A stretch of DNA of 64,000 nt from a bacterium D16-56 (GTDB lineage: Bacteria; Bacillota; Clostridia; Lachnospirales; Lachnospiraceae), in assembly GCA_003611875.1 (NCBI GenBank), contig RAYY01000004.1, positions 62,001 to 126,000 of the forward strand, written 5' to 3'. The position numbers and the translations under genes are program-made. Below, piece by piece: positions 8,145 through 16,748 of this stretch. Below the pieces are notes generated by a model that had not been told where the DNA came from, ran no database searches, and saw only the letters and a program-made list of their open reading frames with translations. Each line of letters starts with the position of its first letter. Positions within the stretch are counted from its first letter, which is position 1.

Positions 8145-8834
8145 TTAATACACATAACCTAATTTTTCTGATATTCTCCGGGTACAAGCCTTTATTTTTT
8201 CCTGCTCCAGCTCGTAATCTCTCCCGTCCTCCTTCACTCCGAATACAGCCAGTACGCCTGAAAGCCTGCTCTCAAAATTATATATGGGACTTGCGATATT
8301 GTAAAAGGGAGTGTTCTGATCAAAGCCATATGTAGCTAATTTGTTTGTTCTGATACAGCTTTTTTCTTCCTTTGTCAATTGACATATTCTTTTTTCATGA
8401 TGGGTAAACACTTCTGCAATTTTAGCAAACGAGGTATTTTTAATGGGTTCCTCATCCCCGATAGAAGGAGTCAGCACAATGGGATGCTGCGGCTCACTTT
8501 TTGCAATATAAAGAATTTTGTTCCTGTCTATCTTCCCCATTAACACCGTTTTTCCTATATCATCCGCCAGCTCCTTCATATAAATCTCTGCGCTGTTAAG
8601 CAAATCCGAATTTTTAGAATATGTACGCCCGATGGCATACGCACGAAACCCGATTCCGTAGCAAATCTTATCTTTACACCGATAGATCATGGCACGGTCT
8701 TCCAATGCATGGAGGATATCATACACGCTCGTTTTCGGATAGCCGGTTATCCGGACTAACTCTGCCAGTGATATTTCATCATTCCTTGCTATAATTTCCA
8801 GAATCTCTACTGTTCTTAAAACCGTTCTGTTCAT
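8145..8834 (-). CDS. IclR-family transcriptional regulator
   Basis: A 229-residue IclR-type regulator. Residues 1-65 hold a winged helix-turn-helix (LAELVRITGYPKTSVYDILHAL), and residues 80-229 the effector-binding domain with the GKTVLMGKIDRNKILYIA and SPIYNFESRLSGVLAVFG segments usual for the family. It is the last gene of a run with TRAP transporter and M24 hydrolase genes, so it probably controls that operon in response to the transported compound. A dyad next to the operon promoter (12975-13000) is a plausible operator. The N-terminal linker is short compared with many IclR proteins, but the domain order is complete. Confidence 0.85.
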   Translation of the reverse strand: MNRTVLRTVEILEIIARNDEISLAELVRITGYPKTSVYDILHALEDRAMIYRCKDKICYGIGFRAYAIGRTYSKNSDLLNSAEIYMKELADDIGKTVLMGKIDRNKILYIAKSEPQHPIVLTPSIGDEEPIKNTSFAKIAEVFTHHEKRICQLTKEEKSCIRTNKLATYGFDQNTPFYNIASPIYNFESRLSGVLAVFGVKEDGRDYELEQEKIKACTRRISEKLGYVY

Positions 8835-8863
8835 CCTTATAACCTGCCCTGTAACATAATAGT

Positions 8864-10138
8864 TTAATTATACAACAAATTCGGTAAAAACAAAATAAGT
8901 TGCGGAAAAATTACCAGCAAAGCAATGACCACCATGATCATAGCCACAAAAATCCAAACCTCTTTTCCTGCTTTTGATACTGTGGTTTGTGCAATGGAAG
9001 CTCCCAGATACAAAAGGCTGCCCACCGGAGGAGTAATGGATCCTACCAAGACAGTCAATACCAGCACTACTCCGAAATACATGGTGTCCACACCATATGC
9101 TTCCATTGCCGGAACCAAAATAGGCGCAAACACAATAAGGACCGGAATCCCCTCCACAAAAAGTCCCAGCACAAAAAGGAACAGAATTACCAGGCACAAG
9201 GCCAAAGTCCCATTGGAAGTAAGTCCCTGCATAATCCTGACTACGGTTTCCGGAAAGCTTTCCCAGGCCAGAAACCAACTGAAAATAGAGGCCATGGCAA
9301 TAATGAACAAGGAAACTGCCGTAGTTGCAGCGCCTTTTACAAGGATTCTGGGAATATCCTTTAGCTTGATGGTCTTATAAACAAAAATCCCGACAATAAA
9401 AGCATATACCACTGCCACCACCCCTGCCTCCGTGGCAGTAAAAATACCGGAAAGAATCCCTCCCATAATAATAAGAGGCATCAGCATCGGCACAATGGCT
9501 TCCTTGGCCGCATTCATCACATTTTTTAAAGAAAAGCTTCCGTCTGTTCCATACCCTCTTTTTAAGCTTATAAAATAAACAGCAATACTCATAGTAAAAG
9601 CCATCAATATTCCCGGAACCAATCCGGCAACCAATATTTTGGATATGTTCACATTTGCAATCACTGCATACATCACCAGCATAACACTTGGAGGAATAAT
9701 AGGTCCAATGGTGGAAGATGCAACCGTCACCGCTACACTAAATTCTTTTGAATATCCGTCCTTAACCATCATGGGAATTTCCAAAGCCCCCAGTGCCGCT
9801 GTATCTGCGGTTGCTGAGCCGGAAAGACCGGCAAAAAGTACACTGGCAAGAATATTAACGATGGCAAGACCTCCTCTTAAAAAACCCACCAATGCTCTGG
9901 CAAAATTCAGAATCCGATCTGTCAGATCCGCCTCATTCATTAATTCTCCTGCTAAAATAAAAAACGGAACTGCCATCAAAGAAAAGGAATCTGCAGCGCT
10001 GAACATTCTGGTAATCATCATATTCATCGGCATACCCGAATAGATCACAGCTCCAATACAGGCAATACCCATTGTGAAGGCAATGGGCAGACCCAAGACT
10101 AAAAGCACTGCAAATATAGAAGCAAGTATAATCAGCAT
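8864..10138 (-). CDS. dctM: TRAP transporter large permease (DctM)
   Basis: A 424-residue integral membrane protein with about 12 hydrophobic segments. It has the TRAP DctM signatures: PFFILAGELMNEA near residue 60, AGLSGSATADTAALG near 105-120, STIGPIIPPSVMLVMY near 145-160, and a second pseudo-symmetric GSITPPVG near 365. It forms the ion-coupled translocation channel together with DctQ, driven by the sodium or proton gradient. It lies between dctQ (28 bases upstream) and the IclR gene (29 bases downstream), consistent with one transcript. The substrate cannot be read from this subunit. Confidence 0.92.
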   Translation of the reverse strand: MLIILASIFAVLLVLGLPIAFTMGIACIGAVIYSGMPMNMMITRMFSAADSFSLMAVPFFILAGELMNEADLTDRILNFARALVGFLRGGLAIVNILASVLFAGLSGSATADTAALGALEIPMMVKDGYSKEFSVAVTVASSTIGPIIPPSVMLVMYAVIANVNISKILVAGLVPGILMAFTMSIAVYFISLKRGYGTDGSFSLKNVMNAAKEAIVPMLMPLIIMGGILSGIFTATEAGVVAVVYAFIVGIFVYKTIKLKDIPRILVKGAATTAVSLFIIAMASIFSWFLAWESFPETVVRIMQGLTSNGTLALCLVILFLFVLGLFVEGIPVLIVFAPILVPAMEAYGVDTMYFGVVLVLTVLVGSITPPVGSLLYLGASIAQTTVSKAGKEVWIFVAMIMVVIALLVIFPQLILFLPNLLYN

Positions 10139-10166
10139 TTTTTCACCTCTCTGACCTGGAAACAGC

Positions 10167-10640
10167 CTATGGCTGTTTCCAGGTATTCAAGTCATTGAGC
10201 AAATGTTCCAGATAATACACAAAAAGCAAACCAAATCCTATAGGTATGGCAGCATACACGGCTCCCATAGGAATATGCAGCGCCGGAGAGGATTGCTTTA
10301 GATTGACCGGCACTACCAAAACTCCAGCCGCCACAATCACGGCTGAAAAAGCAAGAATCAGACAATCCAGGATAACCCTTAATACCCTCATAACAGAATC
10401 CGGAAGTTTTAATGTAAAGTAATCCACTCCCAGGTGCATATGTTTTTTTCCCGCCCAGGCAGAACCAATAAAAACCACATACACAAAAGAATATCTGGAT
10501 AATTCCTCGGTCCAGTATAAAGGAGACTGAACTGCAAACCGAAAAAACACCTGAAGAAATATAGCTCCAATCATCGTCCCTGCCGCCAGAGTGAGAATCA
10601 CTGCCGTCAATCCGTCTGCCGCTTTTATTAATCCTTTCAT
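10167..10640 (-). CDS. dctQ: TRAP transporter small permease (DctQ)
   Basis: A 157-residue protein with four hydrophobic segments, the normal size and topology of DctQ, and the conserved WTEELSRYSFVYVVFIGSA region near residues 45-62. It bridges the periplasmic-type binding protein and DctM. The start at 10640 has GAGG five bases upstream; an upstream in-frame ATG at 10688 would add 16 polar residues that do not fit the family. It sits between dctP and dctM in the same direction. Confidence 0.88.
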   Translation of the reverse strand: MKGLIKAADGLTAVILTLAAGTMIGAIFLQVFFRFAVQSPLYWTEELSRYSFVYVVFIGSAWAGKKHMHLGVDYFTLKLPDSVMRVLRVILDCLILAFSAVIVAAGVLVVPVNLKQSSPALHIPMGAVYAAIPIGFGLLFVYYLEHLLNDLNTWKQP

Positions 10641-10703
10641 CTTTTCCTCTTTTCTGACATCCCTGCTGTAAAAGTTCGAAACATTCACAGTAACCCCTGA
10701 CCA

Positions 10704-11789
10704 TCATTCAAATGATTTTCCTAATTCCTTTGATGCAATCTCTTTGATGCTGCTGCTGATTTCACCTGAATATTCCTTATAGAGAAAAGCAGTCGCATCA
10801 ATAAAAGCCTGCTTATCCACCTGGTTAATCTCAACACCGGCATCTTCTAATTTTTTCTGCATCTCTTTCTGAAGCTCCTCATCGCGCTCCCGTTCTTCCT
10901 TTCCAAACCGCACTGCAGACTCTGTCAGATAATCCTGCAGATCCGTTGGCAGGGATTCATATGCTTTTTTACTGATTGCCACCACTCCCGGAGGTGCAAA
11001 GTGTTCTGTCAGAGAAACATTTTTACAAATCTCATAATACCCGTCTGCATAAATATTTCCCAAAGCATTTTCAGCGCCATCCATTACCCCCTGCTGAATG
11101 GCAGAATACAGCTCACCATAAGCCATCGGAGTGCCGGAAGCGCCCATAGCATTTAATGTTGCTATCATTACATCACTTTCCATTACACGGATTTTCATGC
11201 CTTTCATATCCGCCGGCTTTTCAACTGCCCGATCCTTTGTATAAACACTCCTGAATCCATTGGAAAACCAGGTCAGGCCTTTGATCCCAATGCCATCCAG
11301 CTCCTGAAACAACTCTTGTCCCATGGGACCTGAAAACACTTTTTCCATTTCTTCATAATCCTTAAAGAAATAAGGAAATGATAAAATAGAAAAATCATTG
11401 AGAAAACCATTTACCGCGGCACTGGATACTTGTGCCATCTCAATATTTCCTAACTGCATACCTTCCACATAATCTCTTTCCCCTCCAAGCTGGCTGCTTC
11501 CCATTACCTTAAGAATCAACCGCCCGTTTGTCTTTTCCTCTGCCTCCTCTGCCCATTCCTTCAGCACAGTATTATGAAGATGGCTGTCACTGGATACCAG
11601 CGCGATTCTGATTGTGTATGTTTCCCCGTCTGCTTTACCTGCTTGCTCCTCTTTATCGGACACAGCTTCCTTTTCCTCATTTACCGCTGCAGAATTCATC
11701 TCAGGCTGGCCTGTTGATTTTGCACATGCAGCCAGAGCCAATACCGATATCCCCGCCAGCAAACCGTAAAAATACCTTCGTTTCATCAC
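10704..11789 (-). CDS. dctP: TRAP transporter substrate-binding lipoprotein (DctP)
   Basis: A 361-residue extracytoplasmic binding protein. The N-terminus is a lipoprotein signal peptide with the lipobox LAAC at residues 19-22, so the mature protein is probably lipid-anchored to the outer face of the membrane. The DctP core includes GFRSVYT, then KGMKIRVMES, where the Arg is expected to contact the carboxylate of the ligand, then YGELYSAIQQGVMDGAEN. The conserved Arg suggests an organic acid or an amino-acid-like ligand. It follows the M24 hydrolase gene by 16 bases and precedes dctQ, so uptake and breakdown genes appear to be co-transcribed. Confidence 0.9.
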   Translation of the reverse strand: MMKRRYFYGLLAGISVLALAACAKSTGQPEMNSAAVNEEKEAVSDKEEQAGKADGETYTIRIALVSSDSHLHNTVLKEWAEEAEEKTNGRLILKVMGSSQLGGERDYVEGMQLGNIEMAQVSSAAVNGFLNDFSILSFPYFFKDYEEMEKVFSGPMGQELFQELDGIGIKGLTWFSNGFRSVYTKDRAVEKPADMKGMKIRVMESDVMIATLNAMGASGTPMAYGELYSAIQQGVMDGAENALGNIYADGYYEICKNVSLTEHFAPPGVVAISKKAYESLPTDLQDYLTESAVRFGKEERERDEELQKEMQKKLEDAGVEINQVDKQAFIDATAFLYKEYSGEISSSIKEIASKELGKSFE

Positions 11790-11805
11790 TTATCCTCCCC
11801 TTCTT

Positions 11806-12951
11806 TTATAATTCATATAAATAACGATTCAATGATGAACATCTGTCTTCCTCTACCAGCATCACTGCCTCAATGCGCAGTCCGCCCCATGCCATTCCAT
11901 GAAGATCAAATTTTGTGGCCAATGTCATGCCAGGCTCCATGATGAAAGATGCATCATCATCCAAATTCGGTCTTTCTACACAATCCAATCCAATGCTGTG
12001 TCCCACTGCTCTGAGGCCTTTTGCATATGGCTCAAAAAACTGCTCTACATGATTCTTTTTCGCATTCATCAGAAACATTTCATAGATTCTGCAGGCAGGT
12101 TCTCCGGGCCGTAAGCTTTCAATAGAGCGGATCACCGTATCCCGGGAAGCTTTCAAAATGTCCTCCTGCTCTTTTGCTGCCTTTCCATTGATAACCGTAA
12201 TGGCCACATCCGTGGCATATCCTTTATAAGCAGGCGCCACATCAATAATAACAGCCTCCCCATTTCCGATTTTCTTATGCGTAGGCCTCCAGGTAGGCAC
12301 TTCTGTATTCATACCGGAAGATAAGACGGTTGCACAGCTCAAATCACACCCATTAGACTTCATCACATATTCTGCAGTAGCACAAAGATCAATCTCCGTA
12401 ACCTCTCTGTTTTTCATCTGCTCCACACATGCTTTTAGAGACATATCACCGATCTTTGCCGCATATTTTGCCAGTTCAATCTCCTCCTGTTCTTTCACTG
12501 CACGCATTGCAGTCAGCTTTTCATCCATATCAATGTAATCATTGCCCACAAGCCATCCCTGAAGAAGCCTGAAATATTTGACTGGTAAAAGCTCTTGGCC
12601 GCTTAGGCCGATCAAAAGCGGTTCTCCTTTCTTTTCTTTTAATGTCTTAAAATATTCAGACAATGTACTAAAATTCCGTATATCCTTTATCCATGATACC
12701 TTAGCTGCAGACTGGGCATTAATTGCCCCCAAAAACAGAGTCACATGTCCTTCCGGTGTAATAAAAATCCCCTGGGGAGATTCTTCAATTACATTAATCG
12801 GCTTATAGTCCGAAAAGTAAGTAGTAAAACCTGCCCGATATTCATCAGAGAAAATAAATGCTCCATCCAACCTGTTTTTCCTGACATATTCTGCAATTTC
12901 CGCAACTCTTTTCTCAAAAATATACAAAGATATTCCTGTATATCCAGCCAT
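11806..12951 (-). CDS. M24-family hydrolase (prolidase/creatinase fold)
   Basis: A 381-residue protein with a creatinase-type N-terminal domain (residues 1-150) and a pita-bread M24 domain. Metal ligand positions visible are IDVAP (first Asp), ATDVAIT (second Asp), GHSIGLD (His) and LRIEAVML (last Glu). The position normally occupied by the fourth ligand, the Glu of a xIEPG-like motif, reads TKFDLHG, so one ligand appears lost. Family members with changed ligands include creatinase, which needs no metal, so the substrate may not be a proline dipeptide. It is the first gene of the operon with the TRAP transporter and IclR regulator, and likely acts on what the transporter imports. AGGAGG lies 7 bases upstream of the ATG. 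Confidence 0.8.
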   Translation of the reverse strand: MAGYTGISLYIFEKRVAEIAEYVRKNRLDGAFIFSDEYRAGFTTYFSDYKPINVIEESPQGIFITPEGHVTLFLGAINAQSAAKVSWIKDIRNFSTLSEYFKTLKEKKGEPLLIGLSGQELLPVKYFRLLQGWLVGNDYIDMDEKLTAMRAVKEQEEIELAKYAAKIGDMSLKACVEQMKNREVTEIDLCATAEYVMKSNGCDLSCATVLSSGMNTEVPTWRPTHKKIGNGEAVIIDVAPAYKGYATDVAITVINGKAAKEQEDILKASRDTVIRSIESLRPGEPACRIYEMFLMNAKKNHVEQFFEPYAKGLRAVGHSIGLDCVERPNLDDDASFIMEPGMTLATKFDLHGMAWGGLRIEAVMLVEEDRCSSLNRYLYEL

Positions 12952-12974
12952 ATCAATCCTCCTGTATTTATTTG

Positions 12975-13000
12975 TATTTACGAACGCCGTTCTTTAAATA
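12975..13000. promoter_or_regulatory. Candidate IclR operator (dyad)
   Basis: TATTTACGAACG (12975-12986) and CGTTCTTTAAATA (12988-13000) form a near-perfect dyad around one central base, with a strict GAACG/CGTTC core. It lies just after the -10 box of the operon promoter, about where a repressor would block transcription. Binding by the IclR protein at 8145-8834 is inferred from position. Confidence 0.5.
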
Positions 13001-13007
13001 TGTTTTG

Positions 13008-13036
13008 ATTATAACATTCTTTATTTGGTAATTCAA
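13008..13036 (-). promoter_or_regulatory. Promoter of the M24-TRAP-IclR operon
   Basis: On the minus strand TTGAAT (13031-13036), 17 bases, then a perfect TATAAT (13008-13013). The expected start lies inside or beside the dyad at 12975-13000. Confidence 0.7.
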
Positions 13037-13130
13037 TGGATTTAAGCAGTATGATGTTCGGATATACGTTTTTTGACAGGCTTCTGAGAATTCCAAAAGG
13101 ACACGCGAAAGCAGCCATTAGTCACGATAA

Positions 13131-13170
13131 TAAAAAAAGCGGGAAACCCGATAAAATCAAGGTTTCCCGC
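13131..13170 (-). terminator. Terminator of the downstream tRNA-Leu copy
   Basis: GCGGGAAACC (13139-13148) and GGTTTCCCGC (13161-13170) form a perfect stem followed on the minus strand by seven T. The same hairpin follows the other tRNA-Leu copy. Confidence 0.85.
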
Positions 13171-13183
13171 CCTTAAACGACAT

Positions 13184-13266
13184 GCAGAAGATGGGAGTCG
13201 AACCCACAAGGTATTGCTACCACACGGACCTGAACCGTGCGCGTCTGCCAATTCCGCCACTTCTGC
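13184..13266 (-). tRNA. tRNA-Leu (anticodon CAG), copy 2
   Basis: An 83-base cloverleaf with the long variable arm of a class II tRNA. The anticodon loop reads TTCAGGT, giving CAG, which decodes CUG. The 3' CCA is not encoded. The sequence is identical to the copy at 13538-13620. It has its own promoter at 13296-13324 and its own terminator. Confidence 0.95.
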
Positions 13267-13295
13267 TGACTGCTACATTCGAAACAACAAAATAA

Positions 13296-13324
13296 ATTAT
13301 AATCATTTACTAGAGATTTGTCAA
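13296..13324 (-). promoter_or_regulatory. Promoter of tRNA-Leu copy 2
   Basis: On the minus strand TTGACA (13319-13324), 17 bases, then TATAAT (13296-13301): a perfect consensus 30 bases before the tRNA. Confidence 0.85.
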
Positions 13325-13485
13325 CTGTTTTTCCATAATTTTGTCGATATTTTTCTAATTACTGCAACAGTTCAAGCAACATAGCAAGCCACGAAAAATC
13401 CCCTTATCTTCTTCCTTTCTTCCATAGTTATCGAAATCATTCTATAATGCAGGGCGGCGTACTAAGTACACCATCAGTTGCGATA

Positions 13486-13525
13486 ACAAAAAAGCGGGAA
13501 ACCCGATAAAATCAAGGTTTCCCGC
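13486..13525 (-). terminator. Terminator of the tRNA-Asn/tRNA-Leu unit
   Basis: GCGGGAAACC (13494-13503) and GGTTTCCCGC (13516-13525), followed on the minus strand by a T-run. It is a duplicate of the hairpin at 13139-13170, including the 12-base loop. Confidence 0.85.
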
Positions 13526-13537
13526 CCCCAACGAACT

Positions 13538-13620
13538 GCAGAAGATGGGAGTCGAACCCACAAGGTATTGCTACCACACGGACCTGAACCGTGCGCGTCT
13601 GCCAATTCCGCCACTTCTGC
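13538..13620 (-). tRNA. tRNA-Leu (anticodon CAG), copy 1
   Basis: An 83-base tRNA identical to copy 2, with class II variable arm, anticodon CAG and no encoded CCA. It lies 4 bases downstream of tRNA-Asn and is probably transcribed with it. The copies share the gene and the terminator but not the upstream sequence, so the duplicated unit is about 135-150 bases. Confidence 0.95.
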
Positions 13621-13624
13621 AAAA

Positions 13625-13697
13625 CTCCCCGAGTAGGACTTGAACCTACGACAGCGCGGTTAACAGCCGCGTGCTCTACCGACTGAGCTATCGAGGA
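13625..13697 (-). tRNA. tRNA-Asn (anticodon GTT)
   Basis: A 73-base tRNA with a seven-pair acceptor stem (TCCTCGA with TCGGGGA), anticodon GTT and T-loop GTTCAAG. CCA is not encoded. It is the first tRNA after the promoter at 13742-13770. Confidence 0.95.
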
Positions 13698-13741
13698 ATC
13701 TTTTATTCAAATAAACAATCGTGCTTTATCAGCACTAAGAT

Positions 13742-13770
13742 AGTCTATCACAATAAAATATTTCTGTCAA
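13742..13770 (-). promoter_or_regulatory. Promoter of tRNA-Asn and tRNA-Leu
   Basis: On the minus strand TTGACA (13765-13770), 17 bases, then TAGACT (13742-13747), about 45 bases before tRNA-Asn. Confidence 0.8.
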
Positions 13771-13935
13771 TCCCAAATTTGGTTTTAACAGAAATATTTT
13801 ACAAAAGAAGATTCAGCGCCTAACCGAACAGAATCATTGGGAAGATCACCTTCATACCGCGGCTGCCGCTGCAGCAGTCTAAAAAGTTCAAATATGAAAA
13901 TCCTACTTTATACTCTTAACAAGCTCCCTCATGAT

Positions 13936-14463
13936 TCATCGAAATTCTTCACACCAAACTGCTTCCCCTTTCTTCAGGGAACGCTTCACATCCAGAATCC
14001 TCTGATTCTCTGATCCTCTGAATTTCAACCGCAGATTTCTTTTTTCTTCCACAAATCTTCCGTCCACAATCACATCAAACAGCGGCACCAGCTCTTGTGT
14101 CACAGAAGATGATGGAAACATGTTCCCCAGCACATCTTTTTCAAAATCATAGCCAGTAAAACACCAGATCGTCTTTTCCGGAAATCTTGCCCTTACTTCC
14201 TTAATAAGAGGCAGCAGTCCCTCTTGGTTCACTGGTTCCAAAGGTTCACCTCCAAGGAGGGTCAGTCCCTCAATATATTCCGGTGACAGCAGTCTTAAAA
14301 TTTCCTCCTCTGTCTCCTTTGTAAATTTCTGCCCATAAGAAAAATCCCATGCCTCTGCATTAAAACAGCTCTTACAGTGATGTGTACATCCGCTGACAAA
14401 CAGCGATACTCGAACACCTGGTCCATTTGCCACATCCGTAGGCTTAATCACCGCATAATTCAC
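13936..14463 (-). CDS. nrdG: Anaerobic RNR-activating radical SAM protein NrdG
   Basis: A 175-residue radical SAM activase of class III ribonucleotide reductase. The cluster motif is CTHHCKSC (Cx3Cx2C) near residue 30, followed by the LLGGEPLEP glycine motif that binds SAM. It abstracts a hydrogen from the glycyl radical site of NrdD under anaerobic conditions. The size is normal for NrdG. It follows nrdD by 77 bases on the same strand, the usual pair. Overall this supports an anaerobic life style. Confidence 0.95.
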   Translation of the reverse strand: MNYAVIKPTDVANGPGVRVSLFVSGCTHHCKSCFNAEAWDFSYGQKFTKETEEEILRLLSPEYIEGLTLLGGEPLEPVNQEGLLPLIKEVRARFPEKTIWCFTGYDFEKDVLGNMFPSSSVTQELVPLFDVIVDGRFVEEKRNLRLKFRGSENQRILDVKRSLKKGEAVWCEEFR

Positions 14464-14540
14464 AAGAACCTCCTCTTCAAATACTCCCTACATCTCTCAT
14501 CAGACAACAGTCAATACTAAGGAGAATTGGAAACTGCCCT

Positions 14541-16655
14541 CTATAAATGCAGCACCCTGCTTTTAATCTCCCGCGTCTTCCCATCATTCCAGAAATTTTC
14601 TCCCAAATACCCACAAGTCCTTCTTGTCACATTCATTTTGCTTCGATCCTTGTTATGACATTGAGGACATTCCCATTCCATATTTTCATTGATCGTCAGC
14701 TCCCCGTCAAACCCACACACATGACAGACATCAGACTTAGTATTAAACTCTGCATACAGAATATTGTGATAAAGATAACTCACCATAGTCTCCAATGCCT
14801 TTGGATTATTCGTCATGTCAGGCATCTCTGCATAGGAAATCGCTCCGCCTGAAGAAAGATCTTGAAAATCACTTTCAAACTGAAACTTTTCGAAAGCGTT
14901 TATCCTCTCTCTCACATCCACATGATAAGAATTGGTATAGTATCCCTTATCCGTCACATTTTCAATCACACCATATTTTTCCCTGTCAATGTGCGCAAAA
15001 CGATAACATAAAGATTCTGCCGGTGTGCCGTAAAGGCTAAAGCCCAATCCAGTCTCGCTGCGCCAGCGGTCCGCTGCTGCTTTCAAAGCCTTCATAACCT
15101 TTAAGGCAAACTCCCGGCCCTGGGCCTTTGTGTGGCTCACCCCCTTCATCAGATATGTCATCTCGTAAATCCCAATATATCCCAAGGACAAGGTAGAATA
15201 TCCGTTCTTCAAATAAGGATCAATCACCTCCCCTTTCTTCATCCGGGCAATGGCTCCATACTGCCAATGTATCGGGCTGACGTCTGACAACGTTCCTAAC
15301 AGTGCTTTATGACGGCACATCAGTGCTTCCCTGCACAATTCCAGCCGTTCCTCTAAAAGATTCCAGAATTTCTCCTCATTTCCCTGGGCAAGAATACCGA
15401 TCTGCGGCAGGTTTATACTGACCACTCCTTGATTAAAGCGGCCCTCCCATTTATAATTTCCCTTCTCATCCTTCCATGGCGACAAAAAGGAACGGCAGCC
15501 CATACAGCTAAACACATTTCCTTCATAATTCTCCCGCATCTTTTTTCCGGAAATATAATCCGGATACATTCTTTTCGCAGAGCACCGAACTGCCAGACGA
15601 GTCACATCATCATATTCTCCGCCCTTTAAGCAGTTCCACTCATCCAGCACATAGACCAGCTTGGGAAATGCCGGGGTCACACAGACACCCTGTTCATTTT
15701 TTATTCCCTTCAGCCTTTGATTTAAAATCTCCCTGATGATCATCACATTTTCTTTGACATATTCATCCTTTGGATCAATCTGAAGAAATAATGTGACAAA
15801 CGGTGCCTGTCCGTTGGTGGTCATCAATGTATTAATTTGATACTGAATTGTCTGTACACCGGAACGAAGCTCGTCCTCCAGCCGGAGATTGACCACACGA
15901 TCCAGAATTTTCCCCTCCAGCTCCTTACACAGCTCCCTCTCATATTTTTCCCGGCTTCTGCGCAGATATTTTGCCAAATGCCTCACTGACACAGAAAGGC
16001 CCCCGTATTGATTGCTGGCCACAGCCGCGATAATCTGGGTCATAACAATACAGGCTACCTGAAAACTCTTCGGAGACTCAATGAGCTTTCCATTCATCAC
16101 AATCCCATTGTCCAGCATATCAGCAATATCAATCAGGCAGCAATTAAAAATCGGCTGAATAAAATAATCAGCATCATGAAAATGCAGCACCCCATTCTCA
16201 TGGGCCAGTGTAATCTTTTCCGGCAGAAGCAGTCGCCTGGTCACATCCCGTGATACTTCTCCTGCTATGTAGTCCCGCTGGGTAGAAGCCAGACGGGTAT
16301 TTTTATTGGAATTTTCTTCTGCCAGTTCCTTATTCTCGTTGCGGATAAGCTTTAAGATCGACTCATCCGTGGTATTGGACTTGCGCAGTAAAGCCCTCTG
16401 ATAGCGATAAAGCATATACTTTTTTGCCAATCCATACTTATTGCACCTGACCAGATGTTCCTCAATCCTGTCCTGAATCGACTCCACAGCGATCACATCC
16501 TCTGCCGTGGTCTCAACACAATCAATAATATCTGCGATCAGCTCCTGGTTCGCTCTTTCCTGTGCTTCCACCGTATTGTTTGCCTTTTCGATTGCAGCCC
16601 GAATCTTCTCCTTATTAAAAGAGACAATCCTCCCATCCCGCTTCTGAACCTTCAC
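14541..16655 (-). CDS. nrdD: Anaerobic ribonucleoside-triphosphate reductase NrdD
   Basis: A 704-residue class III ribonucleotide reductase that makes deoxynucleotides without oxygen. Residues 1-90 are an ATP cone for allosteric control (KRDGRIVSFNKEKI). The C-terminus holds the zinc site with paired cysteines (CHVCGF and CPQC) and the glycyl radical loop RRTCGYLGENFW. The start is a GTG at 16655 with GGAGG about 10 bases upstream. A folded spacer at 16691-16735 separates it from the ABC exporter genes. No NrdR-box pair is obvious in that spacer. Confidence 0.95.
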   Translation of the reverse strand: MKVQKRDGRIVSFNKEKIRAAIEKANNTVEAQERANQELIADIIDCVETTAEDVIAVESIQDRIEEHLVRCNKYGLAKKYMLYRYQRALLRKSNTTDESILKLIRNENKELAEENSNKNTRLASTQRDYIAGEVSRDVTRRLLLPEKITLAHENGVLHFHDADYFIQPIFNCCLIDIADMLDNGIVMNGKLIESPKSFQVACIVMTQIIAAVASNQYGGLSVSVRHLAKYLRRSREKYERELCKELEGKILDRVVNLRLEDELRSGVQTIQYQINTLMTTNGQAPFVTLFLQIDPKDEYVKENVMIIREILNQRLKGIKNEQGVCVTPAFPKLVYVLDEWNCLKGGEYDDVTRLAVRCSAKRMYPDYISGKKMRENYEGNVFSCMGCRSFLSPWKDEKGNYKWEGRFNQGVVSINLPQIGILAQGNEEKFWNLLEERLELCREALMCRHKALLGTLSDVSPIHWQYGAIARMKKGEVIDPYLKNGYSTLSLGYIGIYEMTYLMKGVSHTKAQGREFALKVMKALKAAADRWRSETGLGFSLYGTPAESLCYRFAHIDREKYGVIENVTDKGYYTNSYHVDVRERINAFEKFQFESDFQDLSSGGAISYAEMPDMTNNPKALETMVSYLYHNILYAEFNTKSDVCHVCGFDGELTINENMEWECPQCHNKDRSKMNVTRRTCGYLGENFWNDGKTREIKSRVLHL

Positions 16656-16690
16656 ACCCTATCCCTCCGATCTATTTCACTGCTGCTCCC

Positions 16691-16735
16691 TGCATTAATC
16701 TCGAAGAAAAAAGCGCTTGATCGAGAATGAATGCA
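16691..16735 (-). other. Intercistronic hairpin upstream of nrdD
   Basis: TGCATTAATCTCGA (16691-16704) pairs with TCGAGAATGAATGCA (16721-16735) apart from one bulge and one mismatch. On the minus strand the T-run lies in the loop, not after the stem, so it is not a simple terminator. It could be an attenuator or an mRNA processing or stability element between the ABC genes and nrdD. Confidence 0.5.
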
Positions 16736-16748
16736 GCACTGTACTGGC

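Noticed and set aside
8987..9364. Plus-strand frames across dctM
   Set aside because: They mirror the hydrophobic helices of DctM and lack ribosome binding sites.
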